Assembly: GCF_010727605.1 (NCBI RefSeq)
Contig: NZ_AP022568.1
Location: 5,580,001 to 5,644,000 of the forward strand
Direction: 5' to 3'
Length of the DNA: 64,000 bases
DNA from: Mycobacterium simiae
Lineage (GTDB): Bacteria > Actinomycetota > Actinomycetes > Mycobacteriales > Mycobacteriaceae
This document shows positions 1-8,808 of the stretch, piece after piece. Under the pieces are notes generated by a model. The model did not search any database. It was not told the origin of the DNA and was given only the letters and a program-made list of their open reading frames with translations. Made by a program: the position numbers and the translations under genes. Position 1 is the stretch's first letter; every line of letters starts with the position of its first letter.

Positions 1-2540
1 CCGATCGGGAAGACCAGATCCCGGGCGGTGCCGTAATCCTGGTGCCACGGCCGGCCCAGGAATCGGTTGACCAGGTCGTCGATCGCGACCGGCTGGGTCA
101 GCGGCGGCTGCCACAGCCGGTACGGCTCGAAATCGATCTTGCGGAGCTGGTTGATGATCTCCGTGCCGACCTTGGGCGTCCGGATGCCTTCCTCGTCTTC
201 TTCTTCGACCTCGACCGGCTCCCCGTCGAGCAGCTCACCATTGCCGATGATGGCTTCCGGCTCGATCTCCGGCCCGCCGACACTGACCTCGAGCGGCGTG
301 AACGAGGTGGTGAACAGCTGCGGGCGAATGTAATCGATGCTGTGCACCAACACCGGCGCCTCGTCGCCGTCGGCGTCGACACCCCGGGCGTAGTAGTCGC
401 GCCACAGGAACTCCGCCTGGAACCGGACGATGTCCTCCAGGCTCCGACGGAAGTACCCCAAACCGGCCTGTGCGGGCAGGTTGACGGCGTTGGGCACACC
501 GGCGGCCTGTGCCGCGCCCGCGGTGCGGGCTTTGAGCACCAGGCGATAACCCATGTTCTCCATGAGCTTTTCGGCCCGGCTTTCGATGGTCTGCGAGGCC
601 ATCATCAGGTGGATCCAGTATGCGCGGCCCTGCCGGCCGATCGAGTCGAGGACGTCGACCGCGGTCGGCATGATGCGGAACCATTCGTAGAACTCGTCGA
701 TGACGACGACGAGCATCGGCAGCGGCGGCATGTCCTGGCCGCGGGCCCGCATCCGGGCCCGCACCGAGTTGTATTCCTTGGCGTCGTCGACACCGGCGTT
801 GTCGCACACCGCCTTGCGACGGGCGATCTCGCCCCAGAGCGCGTCCAGGAACCGTTCCATCAGCGCCTGGTCTTCTTCGAGGTCGGTGATGATGCGGGAG
901 ACGTGCGGCACCCCGGCGAACGGCTTTACCGCCGACCCACCCTTGAGGTCGGCCAGCACGAACTGCAACTCCTCGGGCGGATGGGCGAGCATGAGCGACT
1001 CGATTACGGTGCGCACCAGCGTCGACTTACCGGAACCCGTCGTTCCGGACATGACACCGTGCGGACCGTCGCCGCCCTCGTCCAGCGACTTCATGTCCAG
1101 GAACAGCAATTCGCCGTTGTCGGAGCGGTTGCCGAACGGCACCCGCAACCGTGAGCGGCCCATCGTGTCGGTCCGGGAACCCCACAGCGAATCGAAGTCG
1201 ATGTTGCCTGGATCGTCGATTCCGTAGTAGGACAAGATGTCTCGGGCGCCGATGTGGGCGACCCGCTGGCCGATCTCCTCGTAGGCTTCGGCGAGGCGCC
1301 AGTGCGCCAGCTTCTGGGCGAACTCCTCGGCTTCGATGGCGCTGAGCTGGTCGGTCAGCGCGAAGAACCATGGCTTGTCGTCGATCACCATCCAGGTGTC
1401 GCGGTCGCGGGGCAGCGCCTCGATCACGCCCTTGTCGTCGAACCGCAGCGTCCGCTCCGGCACCGACGTCCACATGGAAGCCCCGGTCAGGTCGAAGAAT
1501 GTCACGCCGTCGACACCTTCGGCGCTGATGACGTATTCCCATTGCGGGTCAACAACATCGGCGATGATCACGGTGTGCGGTGTCGGCGTCTGCGCCGACG
1601 AGCTGGCGTGGCGGGGCGTGAAAGATCCACGCCCGGCGAACAATTCAGCCTGCTCGGCGGCGAATTCGCGCACCGAGCTGTAGACCATCCGCGCGTTGCC
1701 GGCCGCGTCCTGGCGACGGGAGTCACCGAAGTGCGGAAGCCACTTGACCCAATCCCATTCGTCCAAGTCCGAACTGACCACGACCATCTGCACGTGGTCG
1801 GGGCCGTGCGAGAAGGCCAACTGGCAGACGATCGCCCGCATCAGACCCAAGACTTGCGGACGGTCGCCGACTAGCGCGTACCAGGGCTCGACGAGCAGCG
1901 AGACCATCTTGGGCAGGTTGTAGACGACGCTTTGGTAGCGACCGAATTCCTGCAGCGCCTTGCCGGTCACGGGTTCGAGCTCGATGTCGGTCGGCATGTT
2001 CTGGGGCTCACCCCAGGTCACCTCGGGCCGGGTCATCCCCACGCCGACACGGACGACACCGAAGTTGAGGTCCTTACCGTCGGGCTTGCGTTCCCACATC
2101 CGCGACGATCCCACCGCGGCGCTCAGGGTGTCCGGCGCCGGGTGGAACCAGCGGTAGTTGGCGTCCATGCTGTCGGCCGACTCGTGCGCGGTTTCCCGCA
2201 GCATGTCCAGCATCAGCATGAACTGGGCGCGCATCGAGTCGAGCTTGGGACGGCTCATCTGCTGCTGACCGCCGAACCGACCGCCGAACATCATCATCGC
2301 GACGCCACCGATCATGAAGATCGGGAAGATCGCGCCGGCGCCACCGAATACGCGGGAGCCGCTGGCGAACGTCATGGCGATCATGCCGATCAGCAAGCCG
2401 ACCACCAGCACGCCAACCACGACCATCCACCAGGGCTTACCCTCCGGCGGGGGAATGCTCAGCGGTGTCGGCAGGACGATGTTTTCCGGCTTGATGACCG
2501 GCGGCTTCTCCGGTTGCGGCCGGGCAAATCCACGCTTCAC
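1..2540 (-). CDS. eccC5: ESX-5 type VII secretion ATPase EccC5 (N-terminal ~846 residues; gene runs off the window)
   Basis: EccC is the FtsK/SpoIIIE-family motor of the type VII secretion membrane complex; the ESX-5 copy exports PE/PPE proteins. The start is a GTG at 2540 (protein begins VKRGFAR) that shares the GTGA tetranucleotide with the eccB5 stop, so the two are translationally coupled. Two hydrophobic segments fall near residues 38-90. The first ATPase domain carries Walker A GTTGSGKS with its lysine at about residue 505 and Walker B VVVIDEF near residue 616. The visible part stops before the second and third ATPase domains; the family is about 1390 residues. Similarity to remembered Rv1783 is very high. 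I see no frameshift in the visible part. Confidence 0.96.
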   Translation of the reverse strand, partial: MKRGFARPQPEKPPVIKPENIVLPTPLSIPPPEGKPWWMVVVGVLVVGLLIGMIAMTFASGSRVFGGAGAIFPIFMIGGVAMMMFGGRFGGQQQMSRPKLDSMRAQFMLMLDMLRETAHESADSMDANYRWFHPAPDTLSAAVGSSRMWERKPDGKDLNFGVVRVGVGMTRPEVTWGEPQNMPTDIELEPVTGKALQEFGRYQSVVYNLPKMVSLLVEPWYALVGDRPQVLGLMRAIVCQLAFSHGPDHVQMVVVSSDLDEWDWVKWLPHFGDSRRQDAAGNARMVYSSVREFAAEQAELFAGRGSFTPRHASSSAQTPTPHTVIIADVVDPQWEYVISAEGVDGVTFFDLTGASMWTSVPERTLRFDDKGVIEALPRDRDTWMVIDDKPWFFALTDQLSAIEAEEFAQKLAHWRLAEAYEEIGQRVAHIGARDILSYYGIDDPGNIDFDSLWGSRTDTMGRSRLRVPFGNRSDNGELLFLDMKSLDEGGDGPHGVMSGTTGSGKSTLVRTVIESLMLAHPPEELQFVLADLKGGSAVKPFAGVPHVSRIITDLEEDQALMERFLDALWGEIARRKAVCDNAGVDDAKEYNSVRARMRARGQDMPPLPMLVVVIDEFYEWFRIMPTAVDVLDSIGRQGRAYWIHLMMASQTIESRAEKLMENMGYRLVLKARTAGAAQAAGVPNAVNLPAQAGLGYFRRSLEDIVRFQAEFLWRDYYARGVDADGDEAPVLVHSIDYIRPQLFTTSFTPLEVSVGGPEIEPEAIIGNGELLDGEPVEVEEEDEEGIRTPKVGTEIINQLRKIDFEPYRLWQPPLTQPVAIDDLVNRFLGRPWHQDYGTARDLVFPI

Positions 2541-4057
2541 TTCGGTACCACCAACTCTGCAGGGGATGTATCCATCGGGAGGGTGTCGTGCTGCACCAAC
2601 GCATCAGCCCTGGACAACGTCGGGCCCTGCGGAAGGAGTCGGAGGGCCACCCACGGCGCCAAACTCGGTGTGGTTTGCAAGCCCAAGGCCTCACGCACCT
2701 CACGGGTATCGTCGACGCCGAATCGAGCACCGGCATCGGTCAACCACCATAGCGATTCGGTGGTTTTGGCGCCGGGATCGTTACCGGTGACGGCCACGAA
2801 GTTGGCGAAGTTGGGTCCGAAATAGACCTGGTCGGCGGTGCGGCCGGTGGTGTCGGACTTCACCAGCGAGACGACCTTTTTCGTCTCGGACTGGGAGACC
2901 GGGATGGTCGGGCCGGACACCACCTGGATGCGAGCCCGATTTTCACCGCTGGTCTTCTGCCACCACCAGCAGGTCGACGGATTCTCGCGCAGGTCGGTGA
3001 CATTCAACGGGTTGTCGGGGTAGGACGACAGGTCCAGTTTGTTGACCACCGGCATCTTCGCCAGCGCGGCCGGTTCCACGGTCACCGGCTTGCTGTTGTT
3101 CGCACCGCCGGCGTTCTGCATGATCTGGGCGACCAGCGGTGGCAGGGTCTGCACACCATCGGCAAGCACCAGCGAATACTGTTGCGGCCCACTGATTTGC
3201 GGCGTGACGAGGATCGTCCCGATCGGGCCCGGCGCGCCGGGGAAGGTCGCCGGGGCGCCCGCGTTCTGCACCTCCGGGACGGTCAGCTCGGGACCGACCG
3301 GCAACGCGTCGAACAGGGCGCGGCTCATCGGCTTGGCCATGCTGATTTGTTCGGGCGTCAATCCCAGCGGCAACAACACCGAGCGGTTGGCCGCGTCGAT
3401 GCGCGACCGGCGCCCCTCCCGGATCACCCAGGTGTCGCCGCTGTAGCTCAACACCACCGCGTCCGAGCCGTTCAGGACCCGGCGGCGGTTGCTGAGGTCG
3501 GGCGTGCCGTCGATCACCGTGACCGTCACACCCGAGGGCGAGCCGACGCCGGTCGAGCCGGCCACCGTGTCACAGATCAGCCAGGACGACGACGTCGGAG
3601 TCTTCGCCCCGAAGGTTGATGGCGCGCCCGGGATGCCCACCATGGGACCGCGCGGAATGTTGGCGATCTGGCTGGACCGCACCAGGTGCGGGTTGTCCGG
3701 GCGTCCGGTGATCAACCGGGCCGATGCCAGGTTCAGCGCCGGGTAGAGCTTGTCGCCGACGCGGACATACAGCGCCCCGGAGTCGCGGTCAGCGATGATC
3801 GGCGAGTCGCCGACCTGTCCGGCCGGGCTGATGAACGAGTACAGCAGCGCACCCAGGCAGATCACCACCGCCGCGGACACCGACGCGACAATGGCCAGCG
3901 TCTGCCGTCGTCCCGGCTCGACCTCCATGCGGACCCGCCACCGGGTCAGCGCCATGGACGTCCGGCGTGCGAGGAATTGATAGCCGGTCACCTGCGTGCG
4001 CGTCGATAACCCGAGGCCGTACCCCGAGCCGCGCTGCCCGCGACTGTCTTCCGCCAC
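2537..4057 (-). CDS. eccB5: ESX-5 type VII secretion core component EccB5
   Basis: EccB is an inner-membrane core subunit with one N-terminal membrane helix (about residues 54-75) and a large periplasmic domain. The GTG at 4057 gives VAEDSRGQRG and 506 residues, the length I remember for Rv1782; an upstream start at 4093 would add 12 unlikely residues. The periplasmic part contains CDTVAG, TCWWW and LLPQGPTLSRADALVQHDT, all typical of EccB. Its TGA overlaps the GTG of eccC5 by four bases. It is divergent from malQ, so the operon promoter should lie in 4058-4466. Confidence 0.96.
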   Translation of the reverse strand: MAEDSRGQRGSGYGLGLSTRTQVTGYQFLARRTSMALTRWRVRMEVEPGRRQTLAIVASVSAAVVICLGALLYSFISPAGQVGDSPIIADRDSGALYVRVGDKLYPALNLASARLITGRPDNPHLVRSSQIANIPRGPMVGIPGAPSTFGAKTPTSSSWLICDTVAGSTGVGSPSGVTVTVIDGTPDLSNRRRVLNGSDAVVLSYSGDTWVIREGRRSRIDAANRSVLLPLGLTPEQISMAKPMSRALFDALPVGPELTVPEVQNAGAPATFPGAPGPIGTILVTPQISGPQQYSLVLADGVQTLPPLVAQIMQNAGGANNSKPVTVEPAALAKMPVVNKLDLSSYPDNPLNVTDLRENPSTCWWWQKTSGENRARIQVVSGPTIPVSQSETKKVVSLVKSDTTGRTADQVYFGPNFANFVAVTGNDPGAKTTESLWWLTDAGARFGVDDTREVREALGLQTTPSLAPWVALRLLPQGPTLSRADALVQHDTLPMDTSPAELVVPK

Positions 4058-4466
4058 TAATTCACCATCCGGTCTGTGAGAACGCCTGGACACCGTCCAG
4101 CGCGCGAATTACATCGATAACGGTAAGCCACGCGCAATGACCTCGCCATGTAGCGCAATGTGGCGTTCACTCCCAAGCCTTGTCGTGTCCATCGATCCGG
4201 TCGCCCGCATTGTGGCGATCGCGGCGGCCGCCATCCTGGCAAGCGCCGCTGAGCTGGCGATTTCCACGTCCCACGGAATCCCCCGGCCCGGATAATTCGT
4301 ATGCCCACTGGGATCGTAGCGGCGCACGGCCACCCCGTCCTGTCGAGCGGGCACCCCGGCGGAGCCCGCGCCACCGGGTGTGATCCGCACGGGTACGCGG
4401 GGGCCAGCAAAATCGTCGGGCCTCCCCCGCGTCGTGCCGCACGGGGTTTGGCAGCAAGATGACAGC
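4058..4466. other. Divergent eccB5/malQ intergenic region
   Basis: 409 bases separate the divergent starts of eccB5 and malQ. Long open frames cross it on both strands but have no recognisable protein content and are GC-driven extensions of neighbouring frames. It must hold the promoters of the ESX-5 operon and of malQ. I found no convincing operator, riboswitch or small gene in it. Confidence 0.5.
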
Positions 4467-6617
4467 ATGAGTGAGCTCGCCCCGTCGTTGGTCGAACTTG
4501 CCGGGCGGTTCGGCATCGCCACCCAATTCGACGACTGGACGGGGCGTCGGGTGCAGATCTCGGAGAGCACGCTGGTCGCCGTGCTCGGCGCGCTCGGCGT
4601 GGCCGCCGGCACGGAACAAGAACGCAACGAGGCTCTGGCGGCGCAATTGCGCTCGTATTGGGCGCGGCAGTTGCCGGCGACCATTGTCGCGCGCACCGGT
4701 ACGCCGACTCGGTTCTGGGTGCATGTCACGCACGGGGATCCTGCCGAGGTGCTGCTGCGTCTCGAGGATGGCACGGTGCACGGCGGCGTAGGGCAGGTCG
4801 ACAACTTCACCCCGCCGTTCAATCTGGACGGGCGGTGGGTCGGCGAGGCCAGCTTCATGCTTCCGGCCGACCTGCCGCTGGGCTATCACCGCGTGCACCT
4901 GCGGTCCAGGGGTACCGAGACCAGCGCGGCCCTGATCGTGACGCCGGACTGGCTCGGTGTGCCGGAGCAGCTCGGCGCTCGACGAGCCTGGGGCCTGGCC
5001 GCTCAGCTGTACAGCGTGCGGTCCGAGCAGTCCTGGGGCGTCGGCGATCTCACCGACTTGGCCGACTTGGCGGTGTGGTCGGCCGCCCGGCACGGCGCCG
5101 ACTACCTGCTGGTCAACCCGCTGCACGCGGCCCAGTTCTCGGGGCCATCCGCGCGGATGGAGCCGTCGCCGTATCTTCCGACCTCGCGGCGGTTCTTCAA
5201 CCCGCTCTACCTGCGCGTCGAGGCCATCCCCGAGTACGGCAGCCTGGCCAAGCGCGGGCGGCTGCGACGGCTGCGGGAGCGAGTCCAACAGCACGCCGAC
5301 GGTGTCGATGCCATCGACCGAGACACGGCGTGGGCAGCCAAGCGGGAGGCGTTGACGGTGCTCTACCGGGCACCGAGGTCGGCCGGCCGCGAGCTGGCCT
5401 ATGCCGCCTTCCGCGAGCGCGAAGGCCGAGCCCTCGACGACTTCGCGGTGTGGTGCGCGCTGGCCGAAAAGTACGGCGGCGACTGGCGCACCTGGCCGGA
5501 TTTCCTGCGCCACCCCACGGCCATCGGGGTGGCCAGGTTCGCCGCAAAACATGCGGAGGCAATCGATTTTCACCGCTGGCTGCAGTGGCAGCTCGACGAA
5601 CAATTGGCCGCGGCCCAGTCGCAGGCCGTTCGCGCCGGGATGGCACTGGGCATCATGCATGACCTGGCCGTCGGCGTTCATCCCTGCGGCGCCGACGCCT
5701 GGGCCCTGCAGGATGTGCTGGCGCTGGGGGTGACGGCGGGGGCGCCGCCCGATGAGTTCAACCAGCGGGGCCAGGATTGGTCGCAACCGCCGTGGCGCCC
5801 GGATCGGCTGGACGAGCACGAGTACCGGCCGTTCCGGGCGCTGATCCGGGCGGTGCTGCGCCATGCCGGCGGCGTGCGCATCGACCACATCATCGGGTTG
5901 TTTCGGCTGTGGTGGATCCCGGAGGGGGCGCCGCCCACCGACGGCACCTACGTGCGCTATGACCACGAGGCGATGGTCGGCATCGTCGCGCTGGAAGCGC
6001 ACCGCGCCGGGGCATTGGTGGTCGGCGAGGATCTCGGCACCGTGGAGCCCTGGGTACGCGATTACCTCTTACTCCGCGGCGTGCTGGGCACTTCGATTCT
6101 GTGGTTCGAGCTGGACCGGGAGGGAACCGGTGGTCCCCTGCCCGCCGAACGCTGGCGCGAGTACTGCCTGTCCTCGGTGACCACTCACGATCTGCCGCCC
6201 ACCGCCGGTTATCTCGCCGGCGACCACGTCCGGTTGCGGGAGTCGCTGGGTTTGTTGACCCGGCCGGTCGCCGAGGAGCTCGAAGCCGACCGGACCGAGT
6301 TGGCGGGTTGGCTGGGCGAGCTGCGGCGGGTAGGTCTGCTCGCCGCCGACGACGACGATCCGGAGCGCGTGGTTGTCGCCCTCTACCGCTACCTGGGTAG
6401 AACGCCGTCCCGGCTGCTCGGGGTGGCGCTGACCGACGCGGTCGGAGATCGGCGGACGCAGAATCAGCCCGGCACCACCGACGAGTATCCGAACTGGCGC
6501 GTCCCGCTGACCGGTCCGGACGGTCGCCCGGTCAAGCTCGAGGACGTGTTCACCGATCGGCGGGCCGCCGCCCTGGCCGAGGCGGTCCGCATGACGCTCG
6601 CGCCGCCGACGATCTAG
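4467..6617 (+). CDS. malQ: 4-alpha-glucanotransferase (amylomaltase, GH77)
   Basis: MalQ transfers alpha-1,4-glucan segments between maltodextrins in cytoplasmic glycogen and trehalose metabolism. The GH77 signatures are intact: nucleophile Asp in RIDHIIG (about residue 473), acid/base Glu in GEDLG (about 521) and the transition-state Asp in THDLPP (about 575). The N-terminal ~130 residues form the beta-sandwich extension common in actinobacterial MalQ. The ATG at 4467 (MSELAPS) gives 716 residues and matches the remembered Rv1781c start; 4380 would add 29 atypical residues. A SnoaL-like gene begins two bases after the stop, suggesting coupling. Confidence 0.95.
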   Translation: MSELAPSLVELAGRFGIATQFDDWTGRRVQISESTLVAVLGALGVAAGTEQERNEALAAQLRSYWARQLPATIVARTGTPTRFWVHVTHGDPAEVLLRLEDGTVHGGVGQVDNFTPPFNLDGRWVGEASFMLPADLPLGYHRVHLRSRGTETSAALIVTPDWLGVPEQLGARRAWGLAAQLYSVRSEQSWGVGDLTDLADLAVWSAARHGADYLLVNPLHAAQFSGPSARMEPSPYLPTSRRFFNPLYLRVEAIPEYGSLAKRGRLRRLRERVQQHADGVDAIDRDTAWAAKREALTVLYRAPRSAGRELAYAAFREREGRALDDFAVWCALAEKYGGDWRTWPDFLRHPTAIGVARFAAKHAEAIDFHRWLQWQLDEQLAAAQSQAVRAGMALGIMHDLAVGVHPCGADAWALQDVLALGVTAGAPPDEFNQRGQDWSQPPWRPDRLDEHEYRPFRALIRAVLRHAGGVRIDHIIGLFRLWWIPEGAPPTDGTYVRYDHEAMVGIVALEAHRAGALVVGEDLGTVEPWVRDYLLLRGVLGTSILWFELDREGTGGPLPAERWREYCLSSVTTHDLPPTAGYLAGDHVRLRESLGLLTRPVAEELEADRTELAGWLGELRRVGLLAADDDDPERVVVALYRYLGRTPSRLLGVALTDAVGDRRTQNQPGTTDEYPNWRVPLTGPDGRPVKLEDVFTDRRAAALAEAVRMTLAPPTI

Positions 6618-6619
6618 CC

Positions 6620-7090
6620 ATGACCGTTTCCGCGGACGACCGGGCCGCTCTCGCCGATTTGGTGCACCGATATGCCGCCGGCGTCGACGATCGCCAATTC
6701 GATGCTGTCGCATCGCTTTTCACGGTCGACGCCCAACTGATAGTGCCAGAACCGCCGAATATCCTGACCCCCGTTCACCCGCACCGCGGACGGCCGGCCA
6801 TCGCGAAAGCGCTGGCGGCGGTCGCCACGGTCACGCGTACCGAGCACGCGATTGTCGGTGAGGTGTATGACGCGGACCCACCGTCGGACACTGCGCGCGG
6901 GCGCGTCGCATGCGTAGCCCATCACTGGACACAGCGCGCCGACGACGTGCTCGACGTGATCTGGCATCTGCGCTACGACGACGAGTACGTGTCGAGCGCG
7001 AACGGATGGCGGATCCACCGGCGCGCATTGACCGTCCACGCCATCGAAGCGCGACCCGTGCGGAAGGTGTTGCCGCCCGATCGGGGCTGA
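6620..7090 (+). CDS. SnoaL-like (NTF2-fold) domain protein
   Basis: A 156-residue protein whose N-terminus (ALADLVHRYAAGVDDRQFD, then LFTVDAQ) is typical of the NTF2/SnoaL-4 cone fold, which hosts small dehydratases, isomerases and ligand-binding proteins. HPHRGRPAI and the terminal WRIHRRALTVHAI fit the same fold. The ATG follows the malQ stop with a two-base gap, so it is probably co-translated. Nothing here defines a substrate. Confidence 0.8.
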   Translation: MTVSADDRAALADLVHRYAAGVDDRQFDAVASLFTVDAQLIVPEPPNILTPVHPHRGRPAIAKALAAVATVTRTEHAIVGEVYDADPPSDTARGRVACVAHHWTQRADDVLDVIWHLRYDDEYVSSANGWRIHRRALTVHAIEARPVRKVLPPDRG

Positions 7091-7207
7091 CCGCCACCCG
7101 CCCACATGGCGCTCGGTGCATCGAAATCGTTTGGCCAGGCCGTCTTCGGGTAGCTAGCGGAAAGGAGCTACGCACGCGGCGAACGCACACAAGCTATGGA
7201 GGCGCTG

Positions 7208-7492
7208 ATGGAGCACAACAGCCGCAACCCGGTCAGCGATGGGGCAAACACCCGGCCTGATGGGCCCCCGCAGGATTCGGTGCGCGCCCCGGGACTTCTC
7301 GTCGTCGCGGCCGCCGTCCTGGCGCTGGCGGTATGTGTTGCCAACTTCGCCCTCGGCCAGGTTGGTGCGGGGGTGACCGCTGCGATCGTCGGACTGATGG
7401 CCCTGGGAGCCGGCCTGGACTGGCTGGGCATGGACCGCAGACGGATCCGTCAGGCCGAACGCGAGTGGTTCGCCAGCCATCCAGGCCGGTGA
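7208..7492 (+). CDS. Small two-helix membrane protein, UsfY-like
   Basis: A 94-residue protein with two hydrophobic stretches (LLVVAAAVLALAVCVANFAL and a Gly/Ala-rich second helix), then a charged tail RRRIRQAEREWFASHP. The order helix-loop-helix-basic tail ending in a W/Y-F/A-x-HP motif recalls mycobacterial UsfY, named for its position upstream of sigF. The ATG at 7208 has GGAGG five bases upstream; the in-frame ATG at 7196 lacks a site, so 7208 is chosen. Here it lies with malQ, not with a sigma factor. The family assignment is from memory of the tail motif. Confidence 0.65.
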   Translation: MEHNSRNPVSDGANTRPDGPPQDSVRAPGLLVVAAAVLALAVCVANFALGQVGAGVTAAIVGLMALGAGLDWLGMDRRRIRQAEREWFASHPGR

Positions 7493-7513
7493 GTGCCGGC
7501 GTTAATGCGCGAG

Positions 7514-7942
7514 TTAGTGCAGGGCGGCGAGGTTTTCCACCGATTTGCGGACATCCGAGCGCAGCACGCGGGCCACGACCTTGCCGATCGGCCCGCTGAG
7601 CACCCCACCGCTGATGTCGGCGTTGAGGTGAAATATCGACCCAGGGTGCGTGTCGGTGACGTCCATGGCCACGGTGAGCCGGATCCCGCCCCGCCCGCGG
7701 CCTTGCAGCTCAATCGATTTGGGTTCGTCGTAGCGGGTCACCGTCCAATGCACGACGTTGCGGAAGCCCTTCACTTTGATGCACGACGAGATCTTGGTTC
7801 CTTGCTCGATCGTGGACGGTATCTCGCCGCGCCAGCCACCGAAGATCGTCATCCATTCGCCGAAGCGGCCCAGATCGGAGGCCAACTTCCAGGCGGCGGC
7901 GGGGTTCAGCTCCGACGAAGTCGAAACGTCTACTTGTGCCAA
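7514..7942 (-). CDS. SRPBCC (START/Bet v1) family protein, Rv0910-like
   Basis: A 142-residue protein with the helix-grip layout: N-terminal beta strand, WKLASDLGRFGEWM, GTKISSCIKVKG, and a C-terminal helix (GPIGKVVARVLRSDVRKSVEN). The same arrangement occurs in remembered mycobacterial polyketide-cyclase-like proteins such as Rv0910 and Rv2185c. The hydrophobic pocket suggests lipid or polyketide binding, with no evidence of catalysis. It is transcribed away from the neighbouring Rv1780-like gene's start, in the same direction, with 92 bases between them. Confidence 0.8.
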   Translation of the reverse strand: MAQVDVSTSSELNPAAAWKLASDLGRFGEWMTIFGGWRGEIPSTIEQGTKISSCIKVKGFRNVVHWTVTRYDEPKSIELQGRGRGGIRLTVAMDVTDTHPGSIFHLNADISGGVLSGPIGKVVARVLRSDVRKSVENLAALH

Positions 7943-8034
7943 GGCTTGTCGCTCCTCGTAGGATGGGGGCCTGGTTCGCGGCCGTTCGGCCCCGCATACC
8001 CGCGCGGGCGGAACTGGTAAACGCTGCCGGCGTA

Positions 8035-8592
8035 TTAGGGCCAGGCCTCGGTCAGTTTTTCGGCCACATCGATGACTTGTGCGGCTTGCGATTCCGGCGC
8101 ATCGATTTCGTCGGCGACGTACTGGGCGATGAAGCGGCGGATCTCCCCGTCCACACCGGCCAGGATCCGCAAGATTTCACCCCGAAAAGACTTTGACGAC
8201 ACATTGACCGTGATGTCGGAGGGCCGCGGCTTCGCGACGTCGACGATCAGCACCAGGGGCTCGGCGGCCCGGGCCGTGGCGCGCAAGGCGATATCGCCGG
8301 AGACCTGGAATCGCTGCTTGTCCAGCCGCAGGTCGAGCAGCAAGTCGATGGACAGCGGGATGTGGATGACGAAGGTGATGCTGTCGCCCAGCCGCCGGGT
8401 CACCCGCGGATCGTGAATCTTGACATTCGCGCTCACCTTGGCGATTCCGCCGGGTCCCTGGGCGATCGGTTCCATCGCGAACTCATTGCCGGCTATTTCG
8501 GCGAACGCCGCGGCGACCCGCTCCGGGGTGACGGCGACCTCGAAGAACCTGCGTCCGAACTCTTCGTAGGTCAGGTAGTCGTAGTTCTGCAT
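8035..8592 (-). CDS. Conserved mycobacterial protein of unknown function (Rv1780-like)
   Basis: A 185-residue acidic protein beginning MQNYDYLTYEEFGRRFFEVAV. I recall a near-identical start and length for Rv1780, and the position between malQ and the DUF4407 gene agrees. The upstream-extended frame to 8739 adds 49 low-complexity residues and is rejected. No signal peptide, transmembrane helix or catalytic motif is visible. The fold looks like a lipid-binding or SRPBCC-type domain (alternating strands, e.g. ITFVIHIPLSIDLLLDLRL), which is only an inference. It is divergent from the DUF4407 gene across about 215 bases. Confidence 0.8.
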   Translation of the reverse strand: MQNYDYLTYEEFGRRFFEVAVTPERVAAAFAEIAGNEFAMEPIAQGPGGIAKVSANVKIHDPRVTRRLGDSITFVIHIPLSIDLLLDLRLDKQRFQVSGDIALRATARAAEPLVLIVDVAKPRPSDITVNVSSKSFRGEILRILAGVDGEIRRFIAQYVADEIDAPESQAAQVIDVAEKLTEAWP

Positions 8593-8808
8593 AGGCTTAT
8601 ACCGTCTCACGCTCCCTACCGGAAATTTCGCTGATCCGGCCGCGTCGCAGGAATTTTGCGTCGGATACCCGTGCCGGGGCCGAGCATGCGCGACGGCTCG
8701 CCCGGCACATGTTTGCTGGTGCTGTGAAGAAGACCACATGCCGGCGCTTCGATTCGGTGTGTCGGGTGGTCAGCTGGGAGGCTGGTTAGTCGGGAGGTGT
8801 TGAGTTTG
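8593..8808. other. Divergent promoter region between the Rv1780-like and DUF4407 genes
   Basis: 216 bases between divergent genes. The only clear signal is a strong GGAGG at 8793-8797 serving the right-hand gene. I saw no long inverted repeat. Confidence 0.4.

Noticed and set aside
4167..6002. 611-codon open frame antisense to malQ
   Set aside because: It is the complement of a well-conserved GH77 gene; the translation is Arg/Gly/Pro-rich with no family motif. Third-position GC bias produces such frames.
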